Below are positions 8,362 to 17,000 of a DNA stretch of 64,000 bases, in pieces. Source of the DNA: Methylococcus sp. EFPC2. Lineage in GTDB: Bacteria; Pseudomonadota; Gammaproteobacteria; Methylococcales; Methylococcaceae. Position 1 is the first letter of the stretch; every line of letters starts with the position of its first letter. The stretch spans positions 3,410,001-3,474,000 of the forward strand of contig NZ_CP070491.1 of assembly GCF_016925495.1 (NCBI RefSeq). Direction: 5' to 3'. Under the pieces are notes generated by a model. That model saw nothing but the letters and a program-made list of their open reading frames with translations. It did no database searches and was not told the DNA's origin. The position numbers and the translations under genes are program-made.

Positions 8362-8817
8362 TTAATGCTGGCGCATGCCGCCCGCCGTTTGCGGCCGGAG
8401 CCTCCCTAGCCACCGGAGGCATTGCCTTCGACTCAGCGAGACGCCAAATCTCCGGGTCAGGTGCCGCTCCAAAGCGCTGCTGTTCCACTCCGAGGACGGA
8501 ACGCCCAATTCATAGGGAGGCCGCGACAAATCCCTTTTCAGATCTTTCATAGTCGCGAAATCCAGCCTGGGGAGCCGGCCGGGTTTCTTGTCATCGCGCA
8601 GTCCCTCCACGCCGAAATGCCGGTAATGGTGCACCCACCGCTGGATCGTTCTGGGGCTATGGGAAAACCAGGCGCCGACCTGATAGCAGTTGCATCCCTG
8701 AGCCAACAGTATCAGGCAATGAATGCGATGCAGAAAAGCCGGATCGACATCCCCGGCCATCTTGAGGCTCAGGGCGGCGTACAAGGGTTCCGGGTTATCT
8801 ATGACGAGTGGGTGCAT
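8362..8817 (-). CDS. Orphan IS630-type helix-turn-helix domain protein
   Basis: A 151-residue protein that is the N-terminal DNA-binding half of an IS630/Tc1-like transposase. One HTH is at about 27-60 (LHRIHCLILLAQGCNCYQVGAWFSHSPRTIQRWV). After it comes the linker GVEGLRDDKKPGRLPRL. A second winged helix follows (SALERHLTRRFGVSLSRRQCLRWLGRL). The DDE catalytic half is absent: the frame stops at 8362 and I find no transposase remainder downstream. ATG 8817 has a GGAAGG Shine-Dalgarno 7 bases ahead. It may be a domesticated regulator or an IS remnant. The gene lies between the twin ATTTTTTACA motif and the PEP-CTERM-like gene. Confidence 0.7.
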   Translation of the reverse strand: MHPLVIDNPEPLYAALSLKMAGDVDPAFLHRIHCLILLAQGCNCYQVGAWFSHSPRTIQRWVHHYRHFGVEGLRDDKKPGRLPRLDFATMKDLKRDLSRPPYELGVPSSEWNSSALERHLTRRFGVSLSRRQCLRWLGRLRPQTAGGMRQH

Positions 8818-9074
8818 GTTCGGTCCTTCCATCTTCCTTGGCTTCGTTCGCGGCAAGCATCGCGTGCCGACGTGGGGGTAATCCGGCATCCGCACGGGCG
8901 GCGCGGAACGATTCGGCGATGACAACGCGGCTTGTCAATGCGACAGGAATTTCGTCGAGCCACCTCGCCACAGGAAACGTGGCCGGCGGCTTGCAGCCTG
9001 AGCGGTCGGGACGATAGTCCTTATCAAGCACTCGGCGCAAGCCTGAAAAATCCGCACATTTTAAGGAGTACGAC

Positions 9075-9932
9075 ATGTTTTATCCGAACCCTATCGACAC
9101 CGCGTCCGTGACTCAATTTCGGAAAGTCCTCTGCGTATTGGCCGGCCTAATGCTTTCCAGTGTTTTCCAGACAGCCTCCGCCTCCCTGATAACGGCCCAC
9201 GCCACGCTCGATTGGTCCAGTCTGACCGTGACTCCGATAGACACGGGCTCAGGACTCCCGACACTGACCTGGTACACACGGTCGGACAATAGCAATCTCA
9301 GCTCCAATTTCTACTCCGGGCTATCGGACTCTGCGGCAAGCTGGACCAGCGGCACCCTGACCAGCCAGACCAACATAACGTCGCGCTATACCTTGGGAAT
9401 GAGGAGTTCCACGTCCACCGCCACCTTGTCGACGGAATCTTCTCTCACCACGGCCACCGGTGGCTATCTGTCTCAATACTGGAACGAAGGCAGTGAGCGG
9501 TCCGGGAGTTTCCGCGTACAGGGCGACGGTGTGCTCCTGTTTCAAATCAATTATGCCGTCGATGCCGATACAGACAGCACGCGCGCTGGTTCAGTCACCA
9601 CGAACGCTTGGCTCGCAGTAAGTACATCTTCGGTGAACAGCTCTAACTTTGGCTCGGAAACGGCGCAGAGCAATAAGACCCTCTACAACCGGTCCTCGGG
9701 CTCCAACTCGCTGACGGACAGCGGCGTGCTCACCGTGGCCTTATTTTTCCACGACGGATGGTTCGGCAACATTACCGGCAAAACCTATATCAACGGCTAT
9801 GTAAACGGCTCCGAAGGCAGCGGAGGCGGCGGCGGGTCTGTTCCGGTTCCCTCGCTATTCTGGCTGTTCTGCGCGAGTCTCGGCGGCTTGCTACGCCTGG
9901 CGAAACGACCGACGGCGCTCGCCATCGGCTGA
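9075..9932 (+). CDS. Secreted protein with PEP-CTERM-like (VPVP) C-terminal sorting signal
   Basis: A 285-residue protein with a Sec signal peptide (hydrophobic core about 18-35, likely cut after TASA). The body is rich in Ser, Thr, Gly and Asn and is predicted to be mostly beta. A GSGGGGGS linker follows at about 249-256. The tail reads VPVPSLFWLF, hydrophobic helix, RLAKRP. That tail has the three parts of a PEP-CTERM/exosortase signal, with VPVP in place of VPEP, as seen in several gammaproteobacteria. Such proteins are exported, processed by an exosortase and linked to exopolysaccharide or biofilm. No exosortase gene is in the window. AAGGAG at 9063 supports the start. The body matches no family I know. 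Confidence 0.65.
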   Translation: MFYPNPIDTASVTQFRKVLCVLAGLMLSSVFQTASASLITAHATLDWSSLTVTPIDTGSGLPTLTWYTRSDNSNLSSNFYSGLSDSAASWTSGTLTSQTNITSRYTLGMRSSTSTATLSTESSLTTATGGYLSQYWNEGSERSGSFRVQGDGVLLFQINYAVDADTDSTRAGSVTTNAWLAVSTSSVNSSNFGSETAQSNKTLYNRSSGSNSLTDSGVLTVALFFHDGWFGNITGKTYINGYVNGSEGSGGGGGSVPVPSLFWLFCASLGGLLRLAKRPTALAIG

Positions 9933-10153
9933 AAACAGCCGGACCCGATTTTCGAGACCGGCCGGGCTACCAGGCCAGGCGCGTCTTGCGCCTCCCGGCG
10001 TGAGCCCATCACCGAAGCCGGTCGCATCCCGCCCCTATCCTCTCGGTATCGTTCCCATATCGACGCCGGGACGGCTCCCTCAAACGTGCGCCGCTACCCG
10101 CAGTTTCATGGGCTGACAGGCCCACCGTCAGGCGGCACCGGGTCAATAATCAC

Positions 10154-10182
10154 TTGAAGCGCCAGCCCCGGCCTTGTATGGT
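10154..10182 (+). promoter_or_regulatory. Candidate sigma-70 promoter of the fba-cbbY-prk cluster
   Basis: TTGAAG (10154-10159) and TATGGT (10177-10182) are separated by 17 bases and lie 108 bases before the fba start. The rest of the 9933-10289 gap has no supported gene. The match is moderate and unproven. Confidence 0.4.
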
Positions 10183-10289
10183 GTCGCCGCCCGCGCGGCC
10201 AAGCACTACACTTCCACCCCATCAGGAGCATTCGGGGTGACTCCGGCTAGGCGATCGCGCCCCGATTTCCGTACTCTCGAGGACATACC

Positions 10290-11354
10290 ATGGCCATCAT
10301 TTCCTTACGACAATTACTCGATCACGCGGCCGAACACGGTTACGGCCTGCCGGCGTTTAACGTCAACAACATGGAACAGATCAAGGCCATCATGGAAGCC
10401 GCCTCTGCCGTCGACGCTCCGGTCATCCTGCAGGGCTCCGCCGGTGCCCGCAGCTATGCGGGCGAGCCCTTCCTGCGCCACCTGGTGCTCGCGGCGGTGG
10501 AAATGTATCCGCACATTCCGGTCTGCATGCACCAGGATCACGGCGCCTCGCCCGCGGTCTGCTCACGGGCCATCCAGTCCGGTTTCAGCTCGGTGATGAT
10601 GGACGGCTCGCTCAAGGAAGACATGAAGACCCCGTCGACCTACGAATACAACGTCGAAACCACCCGCAAGGTGGTCGACATCGCCCATGCCTGCGGTGTT
10701 TCCGTGGAAGGCGAACTGGGCTGTCTGGGCTCGCTGGAGACCGGTAAGGCCGGCGAGGAAGACGGCCACGGCGCGGAAGGCACGCTGGATCATTCCCAGT
10801 TGCTGACCGACCCCGACGAGGCGGCCGACTTCGTCAAGAAGACCCAGGTCGACGCGCTGGCCATCGCCATCGGCACCAGCCACGGCGCCTACAAGTTCAC
10901 CAAGAAGCCCACCGGCAAGGTGCTGCGCATCGACCGGGTGAAAGAGATCCATGCCCGCATTCCCAGCGTGCACCTGGTCATGCACGGCTCGTCCTCGGTG
11001 CCCGAAGATTGGACCAAGATCATCAACGAATACGGCGGCGATATCGGCCAGACCTACGGCGTACCGGTGGAGGAGATCGTCGAGGGCATCAAGCACGGCG
11101 TGCGCAAGGTCAACATCGACACCGACCTGCGCATCGCCTCCTACGGCGCCATGCGGAAATTCCTGGTCGACGACAAGAAGAACTTCGATCCGCGCAAGGT
11201 CTACAAGGAATCGCAGAAGGCCATGACCGGCATCTGCAAGGACCGTTTCGAGGCCTTCGGCGCAGCCGGACAGGCGTCCAGGATCCAGGCAATCCGGCTG
11301 GAAGACATGTTCCACCGGTATGCCAAGGGCGAACTGGACGCGGTCGTCAATTAA
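10290..11354 (+). CDS. fba: Class II fructose-1,6-bisphosphate aldolase, Calvin-cycle subtype
   Basis: A 354-residue zinc-dependent aldolase that joins dihydroxyacetone phosphate with glyceraldehyde 3-phosphate or erythrose 4-phosphate. Zinc-site and active-site motifs are visible: [11 protein letters not shown] near 77-87, [12 protein letters not shown] near 138-149, the Gly-rich loop [12 protein letters not shown], and VMHGSSSVP near 230-238, with NIDTDLRI in the phosphate-binding region. The length and the [19 protein letters not shown] insert fit the cbbA-like subtype (COG0191). Three bases separate it from the CbbY gene, and prk follows, so it probably serves sedoheptulose/fructose bisphosphate chemistry in a pentose phosphate or Calvin route. 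It may equally serve formaldehyde assimilation by the ribulose monophosphate pathway. Confidence 0.95.
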   Translation: MAIISLRQLLDHAAEHGYGLPAFNVNNMEQIKAIMEAASAVDAPVILQGSAGARSYAGEPFLRHLVLAAVEMYPHIPVCMHQDHGASPAVCSRAIQSGFSSVMMDGSLKEDMKTPSTYEYNVETTRKVVDIAHACGVSVEGELGCLGSLETGKAGEEDGHGAEGTLDHSQLLTDPDEAADFVKKTQVDALAIAIGTSHGAYKFTKKPTGKVLRIDRVKEIHARIPSVHLVMHGSSSVPEDWTKIINEYGGDIGQTYGVPVEEIVEGIKHGVRKVNIDTDLRIASYGAMRKFLVDDKKNFDPRKVYKESQKAMTGICKDRFEAFGAAGQASRIQAIRLEDMFHRYAKGELDAVVN

Positions 11355-11357
11355 GCA

Positions 11358-12131
11358 ATGCTGGAAGCCCTGATTTTCGATGTCGACGGCACCCTGGCAG
11401 ACACCGAACGCCAGGGCCACCGCGTGGCCTTCAATCTCGCCTTCGCGGAAGCGGGCCTGGATTGGGTCTGGGACGAGGGCTTGTACGGCGAATTGCTCGC
11501 CGTCACCGGCGGCAAGGAAAGGATGCGCTATTTCATCGAGCGCTTTCTCCCCGAGCCGCCGATCGGAACCGATGACTTGGGCAATTTCATCGACGAAATG
11601 CAGGCGCGCAAGACCCGGCATTACACCGCGCTGGTGGCGAGCGGCGGCATACCCGCCCGGCCCGGCGTGATCCGCTTGCTGAAGGAAGCAAGAGCCGCGG
11701 GACTGCGGCTGGCCATAGCCACCACCACCACGCCCGAAAACGTCGATGCGCTGCTGGCGGCCTCGTTCGGCGCCGATGCGCCGGGTTGGTTCGAGGTCAT
11801 AGGCGCGGGCGATATCGTGCCGAAAAAGAAGCCGGCGCCGGATATTTATCGTTACGTCCTTGCCGCCTTGAACTTGCCGGCGGAAGTCTGTCTGGCCTTC
11901 GAAGACTCGGAAAATGGCCTGCGCTCTTCGCACCAGGCAGGCATAGATACCGTGGTAAGCGTCAACGACTACACCGCCGGTCAGGATTTCGGCGGGGCGC
12001 TGCTGGTCGTTGACCATCTGGGCGAGCCTCATCAGCCCCCGACCTGTCTGACGGCTCGTCCCTGGGAAGACTTCAATCTGGTCGATATCGACGCGCTCAA
12101 CCGGCTGCACGCGCTGGCCAAGGCGCATTGA
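11358..12131 (+). CDS. cbbY: CbbY-type HAD phosphatase
   Basis: A 257-residue HAD hydrolase with motif I DVDGTLADTE (nucleophile and acid/base Asp at 9 and 11), a helical cap (AFNLAFAEAGLDWVWDEGLYGELLAVTGGKERM), motif II near IATTTTPENVDALL, motif III Lys in PKKKPAPDIY and motif IV FEDSENGLRSS. The cap and the TGGKERM sequence are typical of CbbY. Plant and Rhodobacter CbbY remove phosphate from xylulose-1,5-bisphosphate, a RuBisCO inhibitor; this role is known for the family and is inferred here. It lies in one transcription unit between fba and prk. Its presence suggests that RuBisCO is encoded elsewhere in the genome. Confidence 0.88.
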   Translation: MLEALIFDVDGTLADTERQGHRVAFNLAFAEAGLDWVWDEGLYGELLAVTGGKERMRYFIERFLPEPPIGTDDLGNFIDEMQARKTRHYTALVASGGIPARPGVIRLLKEARAAGLRLAIATTTTPENVDALLAASFGADAPGWFEVIGAGDIVPKKKPAPDIYRYVLAALNLPAEVCLAFEDSENGLRSSHQAGIDTVVSVNDYTAGQDFGGALLVVDHLGEPHQPPTCLTARPWEDFNLVDIDALNRLHALAKAH

Positions 12132-12185
12132 GCATAAAATAACAACGAACCGGCAACGGAGTGCCACACACAAAAGGAGACCCGC

Positions 12186-13067
12186 ATGTCCAAGAAGCAC
12201 CCTGTCATCGCCGTGACCGGATCGTCCGGCGCCGGCACCACGACCGTCAAGAAGTCGTTCGAACACATCTTCTTCCGTTTGGGGCTCAAGCCCCTGGTGC
12301 TGGAAGGCGACAGCTTCCATCGCTACGACCGGCTGGAAATGCGGAAGAAGATCGCCGAAGCCCAGGATCAGGGCCGGCATTTCAGCCACTTCGCCATCGA
12401 AGCCAACATCCTCGACGAGCTGGCCGACATTTTCAAACAATACGGCGAAACCGGTTCCGCCCGCCGCCGCTATTACGTGCACAGCGAGGAAGAGAGCAAG
12501 GCGCTGGGAGGCTATGGTCCAGGCACCTTCACGCCCTGGGAAGAAATTCCTACCGGCACCACCGATGTCCTGTTTTACGAGGGATTGCACGGGGGCGTCC
12601 AGACCGAGGACATCGACGTGGTCAAGTACACGGACCTGCTGATCGGCGTGGTGCCCATCGTCAACCTGGAATGGATCCAGAAGATCCATCGCGACACCGC
12701 GCAGCGCGGCTACAAACCGGAGGATGTGACCGAGACCATCCTGCGCCGCATGGACGACTACGTGAAGGTCATCACGCCGCAGTTCTCGAAGTCCGATATC
12801 AACTTCCAGCGCGTGCCCCTGGTGGACACCTCCAACCCTTTCATCGCGCGCGATATTCCGACGCCGGACGAAAGCCTGGTCATCATCCGTTTCAAGGATC
12901 CTCGCAAATTCAACGTGGATTTCACCTACCTGCTGTCCATGCTGCACGGCTCATTCATGTCGCGTTACAACTCCATCGTCATCCCCGGCGGCAAGATGGG
13001 CTTGGCCATGGAGATCATCTTCCGTCCCATCCTCGAACACATGATCGAGGAAAGCCGAAATTCCTGA
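12186..13067 (+). CDS. prk: Phosphoribulokinase
   Basis: A 293-residue proteobacterial-type phosphoribulokinase (PrkB class) that makes ribulose 1,5-bisphosphate from ribulose 5-phosphate and ATP. The P-loop GSSGAGTTTVKKSF is at 12-25, the sugar-binding region EGDSFHRYDR at about 38-47, and the conserved FYEGLHGG at about 129-136 follows the catalytic-base strand. The block ARRRYYVHSEEES is typical. AAGGAG lies just before the ATG. It follows cbbY by 54 bases and is followed by a strong terminator, so fba-cbbY-prk is likely one operon. A member of this family without RuBisCO has been seen in some bacteria, but CbbY next door argues for a real Calvin branch. Confidence 0.95.
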   Translation: MSKKHPVIAVTGSSGAGTTTVKKSFEHIFFRLGLKPLVLEGDSFHRYDRLEMRKKIAEAQDQGRHFSHFAIEANILDELADIFKQYGETGSARRRYYVHSEEESKALGGYGPGTFTPWEEIPTGTTDVLFYEGLHGGVQTEDIDVVKYTDLLIGVVPIVNLEWIQKIHRDTAQRGYKPEDVTETILRRMDDYVKVITPQFSKSDINFQRVPLVDTSNPFIARDIPTPDESLVIIRFKDPRKFNVDFTYLLSMLHGSFMSRYNSIVIPGGKMGLAMEIIFRPILEHMIEESRNS

Positions 13068-13094
13068 GCCGTTTCCGCTCCGTTCGTACCGAAT

Positions 13095-13125
13095 ACGCCG
13101 ACTCGTCCGCGAGCCGGCGTTTTTT
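13095..13125 (+). terminator. Rho-independent terminator after prk
   Basis: Stem ACGCCGACTCG / CGAGCCGGCGT (11 pairs, one mismatch), a 2-3 base loop, then TTTTT. It closes the fba-cbbY-prk unit. Confidence 0.8.
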
Positions 13126-13234
13126 CCGCTCACCCGTGGGGAACTCGATCGAAAACGCGTCTGTCAGACAGGACATTGTCATTTGCAACGAATGCCGGTT
13201 CACGGACTCGATCATCCGGTGAGGAGTGTTCACC

Positions 13235-13777
13235 ATGTTCAAATTCCCAGGGCTGCATTACGGTAAGTATTCCCCGTCCGACAAGAACGGTTCGGGAACC
13301 GGCCGGAGCGATCTCCGCGGGAGACGATTGGTCATTGCCGCCCTGATATTTGCCGTCGCCCTCGGCTCGGACCTGGTCTGGGTGGTCGGAGAAGAAGCCT
13401 TGTCGACGCTCGCGGAATTGGTGGAAGAGGGCATCGAACGCTTCTACACCCGCGTCTTCGGCCTGACCACCTACCGAGCGCAGATGGCCAGTGCTTATAC
13501 CTACCTGACCGTCGCCGGAGTGTTCGGTATCTGGCTGGTCCGCCGCGTGCTCGTCGCCCTCCGGCGGGTGAGGCATACCGGTTATCTCTGGTGGTGCGCC
13601 TTCAGTGCCGCCGCCCGCCAGACATGGTTGGAGAGGGTGGAGGGTTTTCTCGCCTGGTGGCAGGTGCAGGACTGGCTCAACAAGGCGGCCGTGATCGTTG
13701 GTGTCCTGGTCGTCGTCATACCCGTGGTATTGACCCTGTCCCTAGCCTTGGGTAGCGCCATCGCCGACCTGCTTTAA
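13235..13777 (+). CDS. Hypothetical membrane protein
   Basis: A 180-residue protein of unknown family. It has a short polar N-terminus (GRSDLRGRR), a membrane helix at about 32-50 (LVIAALIFAVALGSDLVWVV), an acidic amphipathic stretch (EEALSTLAELVEEGIERFY), a second helix near 86-102, a Trp-rich middle (GYLWWCAFSAAARQTWLERVEGFLAWWQ) and a C-terminal helix (VIVGVLVVVIPVVLTLSLALG). GAGGAG 8 bases upstream favours ATG 13235 over the GTG at 13226. It has its own short unit after the prk terminator. In layout it resembles the hypothetical membrane protein at 47737-48216, but I see no sequence match. Confidence 0.6.
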   Translation: MFKFPGLHYGKYSPSDKNGSGTGRSDLRGRRLVIAALIFAVALGSDLVWVVGEEALSTLAELVEEGIERFYTRVFGLTTYRAQMASAYTYLTVAGVFGIWLVRRVLVALRRVRHTGYLWWCAFSAAARQTWLERVEGFLAWWQVQDWLNKAAVIVGVLVVVIPVVLTLSLALGSAIADLL

Positions 13778-13925
13778 GCCACCGCCGACGATCGGGCCTG
13801 GGTACCCTCCCGGACGCTTCCGCCTGGACTCCGAGGCGGAGCTTGACCAAAATAAGGCGCTTCCTGGGGGCCTTGCGCTCCCAACGCTTTGTCCTTTCAG
13901 ATTTTTTTTGTATCTTTAGCGCCCC

Positions 13926-14861
13926 ATGAGCAGCCTCATCAGCGTCGACCAACTGACCCGTTACTACGGCGACCGGCGCGCCGTACACAATGTCACCTTC
14001 ACCCTGGAAAAGGGCGAGATCCTCGGCTTCCTCGGCCCCAATGGAGCAGGCAAGTCGACCACCATGCAGATGATCTGCGGCAACCTGGCGCCCACCTCCG
14101 GACAAATCCTGATCAACGGCATCGACATCCTCGACGAGCCCAAGGAGGCCAAGCGGGAACTGGGCTATCTGCCGGAAAACCCGCCGGTCTACCGTGAACT
14201 CACGGTCGACGAATATCTGGACTATTGCGCCCAACTGCACCGCCTGCCGAGCGAACGCCGCCGTCCCGCCGTGAACAACGCCAAGGAACGCTGCGGCCTG
14301 AGCGACGTCGGCCACCGACTGATCGGCAATCTATCCAAGGGCTATCAGCAGCGGGTGGGCATCGCCCAGGCCATACTGCATAGCCCGGCGGTGATCGTGC
14401 TGGACGAACCGACGGTGGGCCTGGACCCCATCCAGATCCGCGAGATCCGCGAACTGATCCGGGATCTCGGCCGGGAACACGGGATCATCCTGTCCACCCA
14501 CATCCTCTCGGAGGTTCAGGCCACCTGCACCCAGGTGCAGATCATCCACCAGGGCGAACTGGCGCTGAATGACAGCATCGAAGGCCTGACCCGGCAGATG
14601 CGGGCTTCCAGCCTGCTGCTGACGACCCGGCGGGCGCCCGAGCTGGTCACGCTTTATGCCATCGAGGGCGTACAGTCCATCGAGGAGTTGGGCGACAACC
14701 GCTACCGCATCGTGCACGACAAGGAGCACAGCCCCGGCGAACGGGTCTCCGAAATCGCCGTGGGCGCGGGCTGGGGACTGCTGGAATTGACGCCGGAACG
14801 GCGCAGCATGGAGCAAATCTTCATCGACATCACCCAACAAAGTCCCGGCAGGGAGGATTGA
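13926..14861 (+). CDS. gldA: ABC transporter ATPase, GldA-like
   Basis: A 311-residue ATP-binding subunit. Walker A GPNGAGKST is near 38-46, the Q-loop at GYLPENPPVY, the signature as LSKGYQQRVGIAQA near 140-153, Walker B VIVLDEPT and the switch His in STHILSEV. About 90 extra C-terminal residues form the accessory domain typical of CcmA/NatA/GldA ATPases. It heads a four-gene run (permease, GldG-like, DUF4340) with very short gaps. In Bacteroidetes this set (GldAFG) is tied to gliding; in proteobacteria its cargo is unknown and it is linked only to the cell envelope. The gene symbol marks similarity, not function. Confidence 0.85.
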   Translation: MSSLISVDQLTRYYGDRRAVHNVTFTLEKGEILGFLGPNGAGKSTTMQMICGNLAPTSGQILINGIDILDEPKEAKRELGYLPENPPVYRELTVDEYLDYCAQLHRLPSERRRPAVNNAKERCGLSDVGHRLIGNLSKGYQQRVGIAQAILHSPAVIVLDEPTVGLDPIQIREIRELIRDLGREHGIILSTHILSEVQATCTQVQIIHQGELALNDSIEGLTRQMRASSLLLTTRRAPELVTLYAIEGVQSIEELGDNRYRIVHDKEHSPGERVSEIAVGAGWGLLELTPERRSMEQIFIDITQQSPGRED

Positions 14862-14865
14862 GCGC

Positions 14866-15624
14866 ATGATGGCTCTCACCATCGCGGGGCGCGAGCTCCG
14901 CACGATGTTTCTTTCGCCGCTGGCCTGGTCCATCCTGGGCGTGGTCCAGTTGATCCTGGCCTACATGTTCCTGGCCCAACTCGATTATTACCTCATGCTG
15001 CAGCCGCGCATCGCCGGCATGGACGACGCGCCCGGCGTGACCGACCTGATCGTCGTGCCGCTGTTCGGCAATGCCGGGGTGATCCTCCTGCTGGTCACAC
15101 CGCTGCTGACCATGCGGCTGATCAGCGAGGAGCGTCGCAACCGCACACTGAGTCTGCTGTTCAGCGCACCGGTGTCCATGGCCGAAATCATCCTGGGCAA
15201 ATACCTGGGCGTGCTGGGCTTTCTGCTCATCATGGTCGGCCTGATCGCGGCCATGCCGCTCTCGCTCCTGGTGGGCGGTGGACTGGACTTCGGCAAGCTT
15301 GCCGCGGCCTTGACCGGGCTGGTCCTGTTATTGGGCGGTTTCGCCGCCATCGGACTGTTCATCTCGGCGCTGGCCAACCAGCCGACGGTCGCGGCCATCA
15401 GCACGTTCGGTGCCCTGCTCGGGCTATGGATCATAGATTGGACGGGCAAGCCGGGCGAAGAAACCGCCGGCGGCCTGCTCGAATACCTGTCCCTGCTCAA
15501 ACATTACGAAAGCCTGCTGAAAGGCTCGGTCGGCACCGTCGACCTGGTCTATTTCGCCTTGCTCATCCTCGCCTTCCTCGTGCTCAGCATCCACACCCTG
15601 GATAACGACCGACTGCAAAAATGA
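14866..15624 (+). CDS. gldF: ABC-2 type permease, GldF-like
   Basis: A 252-residue permease with six predicted membrane helices (near 20-40, 58-78, 105-130, 140-165, 170-190, 225-245). The family motif RLISEERRNRTLSLLFSAPVS lies at about 85-105 between helices 2 and 3, and EIILGKYLGVLGF follows. It follows the ATPase by 4 bases and overlaps the GldG-like gene by 4 (ATGA), so the three are surely co-translated. It would form the membrane part of an ABC-2 exporter or of a mechano-transmitting envelope complex. Confidence 0.85.
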   Translation: MMALTIAGRELRTMFLSPLAWSILGVVQLILAYMFLAQLDYYLMLQPRIAGMDDAPGVTDLIVVPLFGNAGVILLLVTPLLTMRLISEERRNRTLSLLFSAPVSMAEIILGKYLGVLGFLLIMVGLIAAMPLSLLVGGGLDFGKLAAALTGLVLLLGGFAAIGLFISALANQPTVAAISTFGALLGLWIIDWTGKPGEETAGGLLEYLSLLKHYESLLKGSVGTVDLVYFALLILAFLVLSIHTLDNDRLQK

Positions 15625-17000
15625 AGATCAACGCCCGCACTCATCTGGAAATCAGGCTGCAGAACCTGGTTTTCACCCTGCTTTTCCTCGGCGTGATCGG
15701 CCTGGTCGGCTGGCTGAGCACCCGTTATTCCACGCAGTTCGACTGGACCGCCGGCGGCCGCAATACCCTGTCCGAGGCCAGCGTCAAGGTGCTGGGCCTG
15801 CTGAAGGAGCCGGTCAAGGTCACCGCTTATGCTCGCGAGGAAAAGGCCTTGCGCGATCGCATCGGCGAGCAGGTCGGCCGTTTCAGCCGGCAGAAACCGG
15901 ACTTGAGCCTGAGCTTCGTCAACCCGGATACCCAGCCGGACCAGGTGAGGGAGCTGGGCATCGCCGTGGACGGCGAATTGCGCATCGAATACCAGGGCCG
16001 CAGCGAGGAAGTCCAGGACGCGAGCGAGAGCGCCATCGCCAACGCCCTGCAACGGCTGATCCACGTCGGCGAACAGCACGTGGTCTTCCTCGAAGGGCAC
16101 GGCGACCGCTCGCCCAAGGGCCAGGCCAATCACGACCTGGGCCAGTTCGGCGACGAGCTGGGCCGCAAGGGCATCAAGATTTCCCTGCTCAATCTGGCCA
16201 CCACGCCGACGGTCCCCGACAACACCAGCGTGCTAGTGATCGCCGAGCCCCGCACCAAGCTGCTGCCGGGCGAGCTGGCCATTATCCAGAGCTATCTCGA
16301 CCGGGGCGGCAACCTGCTCTGGCTGGCCGAGCCGGGCGAGCTCCATGGCCTGGAACCCCTGGCTCAGAAACTCGGATTGAGCTTCCTGCCCGGCAAAGTG
16401 GTCGACGCATCGGCCCAGTTGTTCGGCATCAACGATCCCACCTTCGCCCTGGTCGCCGAATATCCGCCTCATCCCATCGTCATGGGCTTTCAAGCCATGA
16501 CCCTGTTTCCCACCGTGGCGGCCCTGGACAAGGCCGGCGACAGCCCGTTCGAACGCACCCCTTTCCTGCAAACCCTGCCGCGTTCCTGGACCGAAACCGG
16601 CCCCATCGAAGGCAAGATCAAGTTCGACGCCGACAAGAACGAGCGCGAAGGCCCCCTGACGCTCGCCTATTCCCTGACTCGCACCAAGCCCGGCTCGGAA
16701 AGCAAGGACAAAAAACCCGAATCGCCCGCCGAACAGCGCATCGTCGTCCTGGGCGACGGTGATTTTCTCAGCAATGCCTATCTCGGCAACGGCGGCAACC
16801 TGAACCTGGGCTTGAACATCGTCCATTGGCTGAGCCAGAACGAGCAGTTCATCAATATCCCAGCCAAGACCGCCCCGGACCGCTCCCTTAACTTGTCGCC
16901 CATCGCTTCCAGCCTGATCGCTTTGGGCTTTCTGTTCTTCGTACCCCTTGCGCTGTTCGGCAGCGGCGCTTTCATATGGTGGAAACGCCGGAGACGCTGA
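15621..17000 (+). CDS. gldG: GldG-family ABC-associated membrane protein
   Basis: A 459-residue protein with one N-terminal membrane helix (about 13-32), a large outer domain and one C-terminal helix before a WWKRRRR anchor. After helix 1 comes the family block STQFDWTAGGRNTLSEAS. Then come VKVTAYAREE (glutamine amidotransferase/Rossmann-like part), VVFLEGHGDRS at about 155, and ILVIAEPRTKLLPGEL with YLDRGGNLLWL around 210-240. A ratchet-like second half ends with RIVVLGDGDFLSN. Such proteins (ABC_transp_aux, DUF4350-like) partner with GldA/GldF. The start overlaps the permease stop, and its TGA overlaps the ATG of the DUF4340 gene. Confidence 0.85.
   Translation: MKINARTHLEIRLQNLVFTLLFLGVIGLVGWLSTRYSTQFDWTAGGRNTLSEASVKVLGLLKEPVKVTAYAREEKALRDRIGEQVGRFSRQKPDLSLSFVNPDTQPDQVRELGIAVDGELRIEYQGRSEEVQDASESAIANALQRLIHVGEQHVVFLEGHGDRSPKGQANHDLGQFGDELGRKGIKISLLNLATTPTVPDNTSVLVIAEPRTKLLPGELAIIQSYLDRGGNLLWLAEPGELHGLEPLAQKLGLSFLPGKVVDASAQLFGINDPTFALVAEYPPHPIVMGFQAMTLFPTVAALDKAGDSPFERTPFLQTLPRSWTETGPIEGKIKFDADKNEREGPLTLAYSLTRTKPGSESKDKKPESPAEQRIVVLGDGDFLSNAYLGNGGNLNLGLNIVHWLSQNEQFINIPAKTAPDRSLNLSPIASSLIALGFLFFVPLALFGSGAFIWWKRRRR

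Noticed and set aside
10563-12947. Long open frame on the minus strand opposite fba-cbbY-prk (794 codons)
   Set aside because: It crosses three well-supported genes and has shadow-type composition.
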